64,000 nucleotides of DNA, from assembly GCF_014199215.1 (NCBI RefSeq), contig NZ_JACIJC010000006.1, forward strand, positions 83,105 to 147,104. Reading direction: 5' to 3'. The DNA comes from Sphingobium boeckii (GTDB lineage Bacteria; Pseudomonadota; Alphaproteobacteria; Sphingomonadales; Sphingomonadaceae). The notes under the pieces are model-generated. The model was not told where the DNA came from and searched no databases. It saw only the letters and a program-made list of their open reading frames with translations. Of this stretch, positions 45,374 to 53,680 are shown piece after piece; position 1 is the first letter of the stretch; each line of letters begins with the position of its first letter. Position numbers and translations under genes: made by a program.

Positions 45374-45928
45374 ATGAAACTGAACGACATCCGCGACAAT
45401 CAAGGTGCCCGTAAATCCCGCGTCCGCGTGGGCCGTGGCATCGGTTCGGGCCTGGGCAAGACTGCCGGCCGTGGTCAGAAGGGCGCGAAAGCGCGTTCGG
45501 GCGTCGCCATCAACGGGTTCGAGGGTGGCCAGATGCCGCTCCACATGCGTATCCCTAAGCGCGGCTTCAACAACATCTTCGCCAGCGATTATGCCGAAGT
45601 GAATCTCGGCCAGATCCAGAAGCTGATCGATGCCAAGACGCTCGACGCGTCGGCTCTGATCGATCATGCGGCGCTCAAGGCCATCGGCATTGCGCGCGGC
45701 GGCAAGGATGGCGTGCGCATTCTGAACAAGGGGGCGCTGACCGCCAAGATCAACGTCAAGGTTGCCGGTATCTCGGGCGCGGCGAAAGCGGCGATCGAAC
45801 TGGTCGGCGGTTCCGTCGAGGTGATCGAAGTCGTCGCCGCTGCGGACAAGGCCAAGGCCAAGCATCGCACGGTGCAGAAGGTTCGGGCGGCCGATAAGGA
45901 AGCCAAGAAGGCCGCAGCGAAAGCCTAA
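45374..45928 (+). CDS. rplO: 50S ribosomal protein L15
   Basis: Late-assembly large-subunit protein of 184 residues. From the ATG at 45374 it starts [20 protein letters not shown] and has [20 protein letters not shown] and the C-terminal signature region [20 protein letters not shown]. It carries an extra basic tail ([20 protein letters not shown]) compared with the 144-residue E. coli protein. The 124-base spacer to secY contains a terminator-like hairpin. Confidence 0.96.
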   Translation: MKLNDIRDNQGARKSRVRVGRGIGSGLGKTAGRGQKGAKARSGVAINGFEGGQMPLHMRIPKRGFNNIFASDYAEVNLGQIQKLIDAKTLDASALIDHAALKAIGIARGGKDGVRILNKGALTAKINVKVAGISGAAKAAIELVGGSVEVIEVVAAADKAKAKHRTVQKVRAADKEAKKAAAKA

Positions 45929-45989
45929 GGGCTTTGGCCTTGAGCCGCTTTTTGCCGCATCGGGCTTAGACAAAGCGTGATCGGCGACT

Positions 45990-46035
45990 ATATGGAGCGG
46001 CGGGGGCACACAGCCTTCCGCCGCTCATATTTTTT
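45990..46035 (+). terminator. Terminator-like hairpin before secY (possible attenuator)
   Basis: ATAT, a bulged G and GAGCGGCGG (45990-46003) pair with CCGCCGCTC and ATAT (46018-46030), followed by an unbroken T tract to 46035. This has the form of an intrinsic terminator. It ends only 17 bases before the secY start codon, inside the spc operon, so partial termination would lower secY and adk expression relative to the ribosomal genes. Confidence 0.65.
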
Positions 46036-46052
46036 CAGGATCTGGTAAACCT

Positions 46053-47420
46053 ATGGCATCCGCAGCCGACTCCCTGGCCACAAACCTGAACCTGTCCAAA
46101 TTCGCGCAGGCGACCGAGCTGAAGAAGCGGCTCTGGTTCACCATTGGTGCGCTGATCGTGTTCCGCCTCATGAGCCATGTGCCGCTGCCGGGCATCGATC
46201 CGCGCGCGCTGGCCACGCTGTATGAAACCACGCGCGGCGGCGTGCTTGATTTCTTCAACACCTTTTCGGGCGGTTCGCTGTCGCGCATGAGCGTCATCGC
46301 GCTCGGCGTGATGCCCTATATCACCGCCTCGATCGTCATCCAGCTTGCGACGGCGCTGTCGCCCACGCTTTCCGCCATCAAGAAGGAAGGCGAAAGCGGC
46401 CGCAAGCGCCTCAACCAATATACCCGTTACGGCACCGTGGGCCTTACGGTCATCCAGGGCTATTTCATCGCCGTCGGCCTTGAAACCTGGGGCGCGACGC
46501 AGGGCATGAGCGCTGTTGTCGAGCCGGGCTGGCCCTTCCGCATCGCCGCCGTGATCTCGCTTGTCGGCGGCACGATGTTCCTGATGTGGCTGGGTGAACA
46601 GATCACCAGCCGCGGTGTCGGCAACGGCATTTCGCTGATCATCATGGCCGGCATCGTGTCGCAGCTTCCCATGGGGCTGGCGAGCCTGTTCGAAAGCGGC
46701 CGCACCGGCGCGCTGTCTCCGCTGATCATCATCGGCGTGATTGTCCTGGTGCTGGGCCTGATCGGCTTCATCTGCTTCATGGAGCGTGGCCAGCGCCGCG
46801 TGCTGATCCAATACCCCAAACGCCAGACGCAGCGCGGCCAGATGCAGGCGGAGCGCAGCCATCTGCCGCTGAAGATCAACACCGCCGGCGTGATTCCGCC
46901 GATCTTCGCCTCGTCGCTGCTGCTGATGCCGCTGACGCTGGTGCAGTTCGCCGGTCAGCGCACCGCGGGCGAAAGCGCCTGGGGCGATTTCATGATCTCG
47001 GTGACCACTGCGCTTCAGCACGGCTCACCGCTTTACATGTCGCTTTACGCCGCCGGCATCATCTTCTTCTGCTTTTTCTACACCGCCGTGGTGTTCAATC
47101 CGGAAGAGACGGCTGATAATCTCAAGCGCTATGGCGGCTTCATCCCCGGCATTCGTCCTGGCAAGAATACCGCCGACTATCTGGATTTCGTGCTGACGCG
47201 CATCACCGTGATCGGTGCGGCCTATCTCACGCTGATCTGCCTGGTTCCCGAATTTCTGGCGGCGCGCTCCGGCATTCCGCTGACTCTCGGCGGCACCAGC
47301 CTGCTCATCGTGGTCAATGTGACGATGGATACGGTGACCCAGATCCAGAGCCATTTGCTCGCCCATCAGTATGGCGATCTTATCAAGAAAGCGAAACTGA
47401 AGGGTGGTCGCGGGCGCTAA
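46053..47420 (+). CDS. secY: Preprotein translocase subunit SecY
   Basis: Channel-forming subunit of the Sec translocon, 455 residues with ten membrane helices. Signatures include the N-terminal ELKKRLWFTIGALIVFRLMS with HVPLPGID, the plug region after FFNTFSGGSLSRMSVIALGV, GVGNGISLIIMAGIV, and the cytoplasmic loop before helix 9 FNPEETADNLKRYGGFIPGI. It belongs to the spc operon; adk follows after 46 bases, the usual secY-adk order. Confidence 0.97.
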   Translation: MASAADSLATNLNLSKFAQATELKKRLWFTIGALIVFRLMSHVPLPGIDPRALATLYETTRGGVLDFFNTFSGGSLSRMSVIALGVMPYITASIVIQLATALSPTLSAIKKEGESGRKRLNQYTRYGTVGLTVIQGYFIAVGLETWGATQGMSAVVEPGWPFRIAAVISLVGGTMFLMWLGEQITSRGVGNGISLIIMAGIVSQLPMGLASLFESGRTGALSPLIIIGVIVLVLGLIGFICFMERGQRRVLIQYPKRQTQRGQMQAERSHLPLKINTAGVIPPIFASSLLLMPLTLVQFAGQRTAGESAWGDFMISVTTALQHGSPLYMSLYAAGIIFFCFFYTAVVFNPEETADNLKRYGGFIPGIRPGKNTADYLDFVLTRITVIGAAYLTLICLVPEFLAARSGIPLTLGGTSLLIVVNVTMDTVTQIQSHLLAHQYGDLIKKAKLKGGRGR

Positions 47421-47466
47421 GCGCCGCCATGATCCGCATCTCAGTCGCTTGGGGGAGTCTGCACCT

Positions 47467-48114
47467 ATGAATATCATCCTGTTGGGGCCGCCAGGCGCGG
47501 GCAAGGGTACGCAAGCCAGCCGTCTCGTCGAAGAGCATGGCATGGTGCAGCTTTCCACGGGCGACATCCTGCGTGCGGCGGTCAAGGAAGGCACCGAAGT
47601 CGGCAAGATGGCCGACGAGATCATGAAGGCGGGCAAATTCTTTCCCGATGAATTGATGGCCCAGATCCTCGGCGAGCATATGGACAAATTGGGCGCGGAT
47701 ACGGGGATCATCTTCGATGGCTATCCCCGCACGGAGCGCCAGGCCGAATTGCTCGATGAGCTGATGGCGGCGCGCGGTCGCACGCTGGATCATGTGATCG
47801 AGCTGGATGTGGACGAGGATGCGCTGGTCGAACGGATCACCGGCCGTTTCACCTGCGCCCAATGTGGTGCGGGGTATCACGATACGTTCAAGCGGCCCGT
47901 GGTCGAAGGCCGGTGCGATGCCTGCGGCAGCCAGGAATTCAAGCGCCGCCCCGACGACAATGCCGAAACGGTGCGCACGCGCATGGCGGAGTATCGCGCC
48001 AAGACAGCCCCGATCCTGCCGATCTATGAAGCCCGCGGTCTTGTGAGCAAGGTGGACGGCATGGCCGATATCGGCGACGTCAGCGACGCGATCGAACAGA
48101 TACTCAAGGGCTGA
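47467..48114 (+). CDS. adk: Adenylate kinase
   Basis: Converts ATP and AMP to two ADP. The 215-residue protein starts MNIILLGPPGAGKGTQASRL with the P-loop, has the AMP-binding STGDILR and DGYPRTERQAELL, and a long LID. The LID carries four cysteines in CAQCGAGYHDTF and GRCDACGSQEF, so it binds a structural zinc. The ATG at 47467 follows GGGGGAG; the frame upstream is a shadow of the spacer. The following 172 bases hold repeat R4 before the next gene. Confidence 0.97.
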   Translation: MNIILLGPPGAGKGTQASRLVEEHGMVQLSTGDILRAAVKEGTEVGKMADEIMKAGKFFPDELMAQILGEHMDKLGADTGIIFDGYPRTERQAELLDELMAARGRTLDHVIELDVDEDALVERITGRFTCAQCGAGYHDTFKRPVVEGRCDACGSQEFKRRPDDNAETVRTRMAEYRAKTAPILPIYEARGLVSKVDGMADIGDVSDAIEQILKG

Positions 48115-48130
48115 ACGGCCCGCCGCTTCC

Positions 48131-48220
48131 CGTCATGCTGAACGTGTTTCAGTAGCCATTCGTCCGTCCGCATATGGGCCGTGACTTTGAAATGGACCTT
48201 GAAACACGTTCCGAGTGACG
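48131..48220. repeat. Inverted-repeat element, family R4
   Basis: CGTCATGCTGAACGTGTTTC plus AG and the near reverse complement CTTGAAACACGTTCCGAGTG plus ACG face each other over about 45 bases downstream of adk. Only one copy is in the window. It has the general form of the common proteobacterial GTCATGCTGAAC... palindromes (family knowledge). It may terminate the S10-spc-adk transcript. Confidence 0.7.
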
Positions 48221-48286
48221 ATGGGAGGCGGACTCTCGCTTTCCTCCGAACCGCGCTATACTCCCGCCAAAGCATTGGGGGATGTC

Positions 48287-48820
48287 ATGAAGCAGATCAT
48301 AGCCGCAATCATGCTGCTGGCGGCCACGCCTGCCGCGGCCGAGGTGAAATCCGCCACCGATGCCGGTTTCGATATCGCCCACGAAGCGGTGATCGCCGCA
48401 CCGCCCGAAGATGTCTATGCCGCGCTGCGCGCGCCGGGGCGCTGGTGGAACAAGGATCATAGCTGGTCCGGCGATGCGCAGAATCTGTGGATGGATGCGC
48501 AGGCGGGCGGCTGTTTTTGCGAAACGCTGCCGGGGAAAGCGCCGAACGCGTCGGGCAGCGTTGAGCACGCGCGCATCATCTTTGCGCAACCGGGCAAGAT
48601 GCTGCGAATGATCGGCAGTCTCGGCCCGCTGCAGGGCGAGGCGGCGATCGGCACGCTCACCTTCGCGCTGAAGCCCGTGGACGGCGCCACGGTCGTGACG
48701 CTCACCTATGTGGTGGGCGGGCATGTGCGGATGGGGATGAAGGCGATCGCGGCGCCGGTCGATGGCGTGCTGGGCGAACAGCTCGCCCGGCTCGCTGCGC
48801 TATTTCCAAAGCCTGAGTGA
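48287..48820 (+). CDS. Secreted SRPBCC-fold protein
   Basis: A 177-residue protein with a signal peptide (MKQIIAAIMLLAATPAAAEV). A START/Bet v1-like SRPBCC domain follows: AHEAVIAAPPEDVYAALRAP, GRWWNKDHSWSGDAQNLWMD, then the helix near the C terminus. It is predicted to bind a hydrophobic ligand in the periplasm; the ligand is unknown. The ATG at 48287 follows GGGGGATGTC. A longer frame starts inside repeat R4 and is rejected. It stands alone between adk and glutamate dehydrogenase. Confidence 0.82.
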   Translation: MKQIIAAIMLLAATPAAAEVKSATDAGFDIAHEAVIAAPPEDVYAALRAPGRWWNKDHSWSGDAQNLWMDAQAGGCFCETLPGKAPNASGSVEHARIIFAQPGKMLRMIGSLGPLQGEAAIGTLTFALKPVDGATVVTLTYVVGGHVRMGMKAIAAPVDGVLGEQLARLAALFPKPE

Positions 48821-48966
48821 CCGTCGGCCGTCGGCCTCTTTTCGCACAAACAGTCGTTGCGCGTTCATGAAACCGGCTTAGTCTCCGCTTCATCGCATGG
48901 TTCCGACTCGAAGGATCAGCGGGAAGGGTCGCCTGATACTGACTTATCCAAGCAGGGGGCGAAGCT

Positions 48967-50322
48967 ATGGCTGTTACAGATCATGTGGATCTGCCGACAT
49001 TTATCGAAGGCGTGAAGAAGCGGAATCCGGGGCAGCCCGAATTCGTCCAGGCGGTCCAGGAGGTCGCCGAGGACATTTACGATTTCATCGAGGATAAAGA
49101 GCAATATCACGCGCAGCAGATCCTGCGCCGTATCGCCGAGCCGGATCGTGTGATCTCCTTCCGGGTCTGCTGGCAGGATGATGCGGGCAATATCCGCGTG
49201 CAGCGGGGCTGGCGGGTGCAGAATAACAATGCGATCGGCCCCTATAAGGGCGGCATCCGCTTTCACCCCTCGGTCACCGAGAGCGTGCTCAAATTCCTCG
49301 CTTTCGAGCAGACTTTCAAGAATGCGCTGACCGGCCTGCCCATGGGCGGCGGCAAGGGTGGCGCGAATTTCAATCCCAAGGGCAAAAGCGACGGCGAAGT
49401 GATGCGCTTCTGCCAGAGCTTCATGACCGAGCTTTACCGGCATATCGGCGCTGACGTCGATGTGCCCGCAGGCGATATCGGGGTCGGCGGGCGCGAGATC
49501 GGCTATATGTTTGGCCAGTATAAGCGGATCACCAACCAGTTCACCGGCGTGCTGACCGGCAAGGGGCTGGAATATGGAGGCTCGCTGATCCGCACCGAAG
49601 CGACCGGCTATGGCGCGGTCTATTTCCTGCTGGAAATGCTCAAGACGCGCGGACAGGATCTGATCGGCAAGCAGGCGGTGATTTCCGGTTCGGGCAATGT
49701 GGCCACGCACGCGGCGGAAAAGGTGGTGCAGCTTGGCGGCAAGGTGCTCACCTTCTCCGACAGCCAGGGCTTCATCCATGATCCCGACGGGATCGATCAG
49801 GAAAAGATCAATTGGGTGAAGGAGCATAAGACCAAACGGCGCGGCCGCATCTCCGAATATGCCGATGCGTTCAAGGGGGCGACCTTTCATGAAGGCCAGA
49901 CCCCATGGGGGGTGACCTGCGACGTCGCGCTGCCCTGCGCCACGCAGAATGAATTGCTGGGGGATGATGCGCGCACGCTCGTCAAGAATGGCTGCATCGC
50001 TGTGGCCGAGGGCGCCAATATGCCGACCAATCTGGAAGGCGTCCATGTGTTCAAGGATGCGCGCATTCTCTTCGCGCCGGGCAAGGCCGCCAATGCCGGC
50101 GGCGTTGCGGTCTCGGGGCTGGAGATGAGCCAGAATTCCCAGCGCCGCGCATGGAAGGAAGACGATCTTCAGGTGCTGCTGGTGGATATCATGCAGGGCA
50201 TTCACGCCAGCGCCTCGGCTTATGGCAAGGTATCTGCCGATTATACCGATTATGTGAAGGGCGCGAATATCGCGGGCTTCAAGAAGGTGGCGGATGCGAT
50301 GCTGGCGTTCGGCGTCGTCTGA
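48967..50322 (+). CDS. gdhA: NADP-specific glutamate dehydrogenase
   Basis: Aminates 2-oxoglutarate to glutamate, assimilating ammonium. The 451-residue length and sequence are those of the hexameric class: NAIGPYKGGIRFHPSVTESV, the catalytic lysine in LPMGGGKGGANFNPKG, VPAGDIGVGGREIGYMFGQY, and the Rossmann part VISGSGNVATHAAEKVVQLG. AGGGGGCGAAGCT precedes the ATG. It is an unusual neighbour for ribosomal clusters. Confidence 0.97.
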   Translation: MAVTDHVDLPTFIEGVKKRNPGQPEFVQAVQEVAEDIYDFIEDKEQYHAQQILRRIAEPDRVISFRVCWQDDAGNIRVQRGWRVQNNNAIGPYKGGIRFHPSVTESVLKFLAFEQTFKNALTGLPMGGGKGGANFNPKGKSDGEVMRFCQSFMTELYRHIGADVDVPAGDIGVGGREIGYMFGQYKRITNQFTGVLTGKGLEYGGSLIRTEATGYGAVYFLLEMLKTRGQDLIGKQAVISGSGNVATHAAEKVVQLGGKVLTFSDSQGFIHDPDGIDQEKINWVKEHKTKRRGRISEYADAFKGATFHEGQTPWGVTCDVALPCATQNELLGDDARTLVKNGCIAVAEGANMPTNLEGVHVFKDARILFAPGKAANAGGVAVSGLEMSQNSQRRAWKEDDLQVLLVDIMQGIHASASAYGKVSADYTDYVKGANIAGFKKVADAMLAFGVV

Positions 50323-50380
50323 TCAAGGGTTAGCGACAATCCCGGCGAGGCATCCGGGCGGATGAAGAGAGGAACGGACA

Positions 50381-50998
50381 ATGCGTATCCCGACGACACT
50401 CACCCTGATGGCCTTGCTGGCCCTGCCCGCGGCGGGCGGCGCGCAGCAAGGCGACGAACGACTCTATCGTCCGCCGGGCAACCAGCCCGAAGCGATCATC
50501 TATCGCGATCAGAATTATTCCGGCCCCGCCGTGGCGGTCCAGCGCGACGAGGTGGATCTGGGGCTGGCCTGGTCTGTGAACTCGATCCGCATCAATCGCG
50601 GAAGCTGGCAGATATGCACGGGCCGCAATTTTTCGGGGCGGTGCGATACGATCACGGCCAGCTCACCCTTCATCACCAAGAATTATCGCAGGATCGTATC
50701 GATGCGACCGGTCAACACCGGCGGCCCCTATCCACCGACGCGGCCGGAACCACCAATCCGGCCCGAACCGCAGCAATCGCTGCGTGGCATGGGGGCTGAA
50801 TTCTTTCCGGCGCCGCGGCAGAACGGCCAGCGTGTCTTCGCCTGCCCCAGCGGCAGCGCCACCGCGAATTGCGCCGCGCGCACTGCGGACAACTTCTGCC
50901 GCCAGGCGGGCTGGAATGGATCGAAGAGCGAGGCGCTGCAGACGGAAAGCCGCCGTGTCTATCTGGCCGATGTGCTGTGCACCACCAGCGGATTCTAG
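50381..50998 (+). CDS. Secreted beta/gamma-crystallin-like protein
   Basis: The 205-residue protein has a signal peptide (MRIPTTLTLMALLALPAAGG). One beta/gamma-crystallin unit follows (about residues 36-108: AIIYRDQNYSGPAVAVQRDE ... ICTGRNFSGRCDTI), with the typical aromatic-Gly-Ser pattern of Greek-key motifs. A Pro-rich linker (PPTRPEPPIRPEPQQ) leads to a C-terminal cysteine-containing region with six cysteines. Bacterial crystallin domains often bind calcium; the calcium N/D-x-x-S motif is only partly visible. Function unknown, envelope or stress role possible. A small lipoprotein gene follows. Confidence 0.82.
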   Translation: MRIPTTLTLMALLALPAAGGAQQGDERLYRPPGNQPEAIIYRDQNYSGPAVAVQRDEVDLGLAWSVNSIRINRGSWQICTGRNFSGRCDTITASSPFITKNYRRIVSMRPVNTGGPYPPTRPEPPIRPEPQQSLRGMGAEFFPAPRQNGQRVFACPSGSATANCAARTADNFCRQAGWNGSKSEALQTESRRVYLADVLCTTSGF

Positions 50999-51005
50999 GA
51001 GAGAA

Positions 51006-51287
51006 ATGATGATGAAGATCGCATTGATGCTCGTGCCCGTCATCATGGTGGCGGCGTGCGCGCCGGTGGATCCGGGATTCAACATCGGGGATCGGTCCTG
51101 CCGGGCGATGGAGGGGCGGCTCGTGGCCAATCGGCTTGCCAAGCAATGCAGTCAGGTCGCGATTTCCCGCGTGGCCTGCACGCCCGCGCGATCCTGTCAG
51201 GATCTGCGCGCCGAGGTCGATCGCGGCTGTGCGGCCATTCCACCCGGTGCCCGGCATCCGCGCTTCTGCCCGGTCAAGCCGCGCTGA
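51006..51287 (+). CDS. Small cysteine-rich lipoprotein
   Basis: The 93-residue product has a signal peptide ending in the lipobox VMVAAC, then a short basic mature domain with seven cysteines in all (RSCRAMEGRL, KQCSQVA, RVACTPARSCQDL, RGCAAI, RFCPVK). The pattern suggests disulfides in the periplasm. No family recognised. AGGAG precedes three successive ATG codons at 51006, 51009 and 51012. It lies seven bases downstream of the crystallin-like gene and is probably co-transcribed. Confidence 0.72.
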   Translation: MMMKIALMLVPVIMVAACAPVDPGFNIGDRSCRAMEGRLVANRLAKQCSQVAISRVACTPARSCQDLRAEVDRGCAAIPPGARHPRFCPVKPR

Positions 51288-51314
51288 GACCGAGTTGAGC
51301 GGCGTGCCTCGGGG

Positions 51315-52226
51315 TCAGGCGTGGGGCACGCCACACTCCACCGTCACATGCCTCAGCCCTTTGATCCCGGCCAGCCGCTCCCGGATAACGCCGTTGCTGA
51401 CCGGGCCATCCGAATCGACGCAGACGATCGCGGCATAAGCGGTCGGCCCCACGCGCCACACATGCAGATCGTTGATCCGCGCGTCGCCGGGCGCCTCCAC
51501 GCGGTGGCGGACCTGCGCGGAGAGTTCGGGCACATCGGCATCGAGCAGCACCGCGCCGGTGTCCTTCATCAGCGTCCACGCCCAGCGCGCGATCACCGCT
51601 GCGCCCATCAGGCCGACCACGGGATCGAGCCACACCCAGCCCAGCCACCAGCCCGCGATCAGCGCGGCAATGGCGAAGACCGAGGTGAGCGCATCCGCCA
51701 GCACATGCACATAAGCGGAACGCATATTATTGTCGTGATGATGCGCATGGCCGTGTTCATGGTCATGATCGTGGCCATGGGTGAGCAGCATGGCGCTGAT
51801 GATGTTCACGATCAGGCCGATGACGGCCACGATCAGCGCTTCCTCGAATGCGACGTTCAGGGGATTGACGATCCGGACCACCGATTCCCAGGCAATGCCC
51901 AGCGCCACCGTCGCCAGCACCAGCGCCGAGGCAAAGCCCGCCAGATCGCCCACCTTGCCAGTGCCGAAGCTGAAGCGCGGATCGCGCGCGTGCTTGCGGG
52001 CAAAGTGATAGGCCGCCGCGGCCAGCGCGAGCGCGCCGGCATGGGTCGCCATGTGAAAGCCATCCGCCAGCAACGCCATCGATCCATAGACCATGCCCGC
52101 CGTGATCTCTGCGACCATCATCACCGCGGTCAGGATCACCACCCAGCGCGTGCGCCGCGCATTCTCGTCATGCGCATGGCCGAGGAACACATGATCGTGG
52201 GGCAGGGGCGCGCGGTCCGGCGTCAT
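51315..52226 (-). CDS. dmeF: Cation-efflux transporter, DmeF-type CDF protein
   Basis: Inner-membrane metal/proton antiporter of the cation diffusion facilitator family. The 303-residue protein has six membrane helices, the metal-site motif ALLADGFHMATHAG (HxxxD-like site of helix 2), and HVLADALTSVFA in helix 5. A His/Asp-rich cytoplasmic loop (LTHGHDHDHEHGHAHHHDNN) separates them. A cytoplasmic C-terminal domain begins at VPELSAQVRHRVEA. In rhizobia DmeF exports Co2+ and Ni2+. The start is either the ATG at 52224-52226 or the ATG at 52239-52241, which would overlap dmeR. It is encoded just after the RcnR-type regulator. Confidence 0.92.
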   Translation of the reverse strand: MTPDRAPLPHDHVFLGHAHDENARRTRWVVILTAVMMVAEITAGMVYGSMALLADGFHMATHAGALALAAAAYHFARKHARDPRFSFGTGKVGDLAGFASALVLATVALGIAWESVVRIVNPLNVAFEEALIVAVIGLIVNIISAMLLTHGHDHDHEHGHAHHHDNNMRSAYVHVLADALTSVFAIAALIAGWWLGWVWLDPVVGLMGAAVIARWAWTLMKDTGAVLLDADVPELSAQVRHRVEAPGDARINDLHVWRVGPTAYAAIVCVDSDGPVSNGVIRERLAGIKGLRHVTVECGVPHA

Positions 52227-52230
52227 GCGC

Positions 52231-52503
52231 TCAACGCCCATAGCGATGGAGCAAGGCGATGACTTCCTCCGCGCGTGCGGCGCGGTCCGCATCGGCCAGA
52301 TCGGGGCCGGCGACATGTTCGCGCAAATGCTGGGCCATGATTTCCTCCATCAATCCGGAAATGGCGCCGCGCGCGGCGGCGACCTGCTGGAGCGTGAGCG
52401 AGCAATCCGCCTCTTCGCTCAACGCGCGCTCGATCGCCGCCACCTGGCCGGCGATCCGTTTGACCCTGGCGAGCAGCCGGTCCTTGTCTCTGATCGCGTG
52501 CAT
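52231..52503 (-). CDS. dmeR: RcnR/DmeR-type Ni/Co-responsive repressor
   Basis: Copper-sensor/RcnR-family (DUF156) regulator of 90 residues, all helical. The metal ligands of E. coli RcnR (His3, Cys35, His60, His64) have exact counterparts here at His2, Cys34, His59 and His63. This indicates a nickel/cobalt rather than copper sensor. The apo-protein should bind the G-tract palindrome that overlaps its own start and release it on metal binding, switching on dmeR-dmeF. The ATG at 52501-52503 is chosen because His2 is a required ligand. The 26-codon upstream extension runs through the promoter. Confidence 0.93.
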   Translation of the reverse strand: MHAIRDKDRLLARVKRIAGQVAAIERALSEEADCSLTLQQVAAARGAISGLMEEIMAQHLREHVAGPDLADADRAARAEEVIALLHRYGR

Positions 52504-52523
52504 ACTATACCCCCCTATAGTAT
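52502..52523 (-). promoter_or_regulatory. DmeR operator with overlapping promoter and ribosome-binding site
   Basis: A perfect inverted repeat: ATACTATA (52502-52509), six C, and TATAGTAT (52516-52523). On the transcribed (minus) strand it reads arm-GGGGGG-arm, the format of RcnR/CsoR-family operators (TACT, G tract, AGTA). The right-hand arm runs into the dmeR ATG, the G tract stands six bases before that ATG and can act as Shine-Dalgarno, and TATTATACT upstream can be the -10. Repressor binding would therefore block both promoter and leader. Confidence 0.85.
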
Positions 52524-52598
52524 AATAAGCCGATGGGCAAGATCGGCCGCGTGTGCGAAAGCGTTTTGCGCTTGATCGCAAAGTCTGGGAACAGCCGC

Positions 52599-52627
52599 TT
52601 GACTCGGTGTTGGTCAGCGCCTAAATC
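52599..52627 (+). promoter_or_regulatory. Candidate promoter of the alpha operon
   Basis: TTGACT at 52599-52604 and TAAATC at 52622-52627 with a 17-base spacer form a good housekeeping promoter about 130 bases before rpsM. An independent promoter is expected here because the alpha operon is separated from the spc operon by unrelated genes. TTCCGAAACACCGGTTCCCG and CGTTTCGGGAA further on can pair in the leader. Confidence 0.55.
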
Positions 52628-52756
52628 ATCCATATTCCGAAACACCGGTTCCCGGCGGCGCTGTCTTGCGTTCGCCGCTTTCTTGCGTTTCGGGAATCGC
52701 GCTATGAGATGGGCTGCTTTTGCCGAAGCGGCCTGTGGAGCAGGAGAAAGAAGCAT

Positions 52757-53125
52757 ATGGCACGTATTGCGGGTGTAAACATCCCGACCAACAAGCGCGT
52801 TTTGATCGCGCTGACCTATATTCACGGCATCGGCCCCTCAAAGGCCAAGGCAATCGTCGAAAAGCTGGGCATTGCGCCTGAGCGCCGGGTGCAGGATCTT
52901 TCCGATCAGGAAGTGCTCCACATCCGCGAATCGATTGATGCCGAGCACACCGTCGAGGGTGATCTTCGTCGTCAGGTGGCGATGAACATCAAGCGCCTGA
53001 TGGATCTGGCCTGCTATCGCGGCCTGCGTCATCGTAAGGGTCTTCCCGTTCGCGGCCAGCGCACGCATACCAATGCGCGCACCCGCAAGGGCAAGGCCAA
53101 GGCGATTGCCGGTAAGAAGAAGTAG
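52757..53125 (+). CDS. rpsM: 30S ribosomal protein S13
   Basis: Head protein contacting the P-site tRNA and L5, 122 residues. From the ATG at 52757 it starts [20 protein letters not shown] and has [39 protein letters not shown] and the basic C-terminal tail. CAGGAG precedes this ATG; the 16-codon extension upstream is not conserved. First gene of the alpha operon. Confidence 0.97.
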   Translation: MARIAGVNIPTNKRVLIALTYIHGIGPSKAKAIVEKLGIAPERRVQDLSDQEVLHIRESIDAEHTVEGDLRRQVAMNIKRLMDLACYRGLRHRKGLPVRGQRTHTNARTRKGKAKAIAGKKK

Positions 53126-53193
53126 TGATCGCGCGTGGGGCGCGGGATCACCGCCGCCTCCGCTGGTCCTCCAGACATAGGTAGGAATACGAT

Positions 53194-53583
53194 ATGGCAC
53201 GCGAACCTCAGCGCATTAAGCGCCGCGAGCGGAAAAACATCACTTCTGGCGTCGCGCATGTGAACGCCAGCTTCAACAACACGATGATCACCATCACCGA
53301 CGCCCAGGGCAATGCGATTTCCTGGTCTTCGGCGGGCATGATGGGCTTCAAGGGCAGCCGGAAATCGACTCCCTATGCGGCTCAGGTTGCTGCCGAAGAT
53401 GCCGGCAAGAAGGCCGCCGAACATGGCGTCCGCACGATCGAAGTGGAAGTGAAAGGCCCCGGTTCGGGCCGCGAATCGGCGCTGCGCGCACTGCAGGCAG
53501 TCGGTTTCAACATCACCTCCATCCGCGATGTGACCCCGATCCCTCACAATGGCGTCCGGCCCTCCAAGCGCCGCCGCGTCTGA
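53194..53583 (+). CDS. rpsK: 30S ribosomal protein S11
   Basis: Platform protein near the mRNA exit, 129 residues. It has [20 protein letters not shown], then [20 protein letters not shown], and the C-terminal signature [18 protein letters not shown]. Unlike E. coli there is no rpsD between it and rpoA. Confidence 0.97.
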   Translation: MAREPQRIKRRERKNITSGVAHVNASFNNTMITITDAQGNAISWSSAGMMGFKGSRKSTPYAAQVAAEDAGKKAAEHGVRTIEVEVKGPGSGRESALRALQAVGFNITSIRDVTPIPHNGVRPSKRRRV

Positions 53584-53680
53584 TGTGATTCTCGCCGGGC
53601 GGCCCTGACAGGGGCGGCCCGTCGATCCTATTCTATCGGCCGGAGCGATCCCGCTCCCGCCTCAAGCCAAGGGGAAGCCC

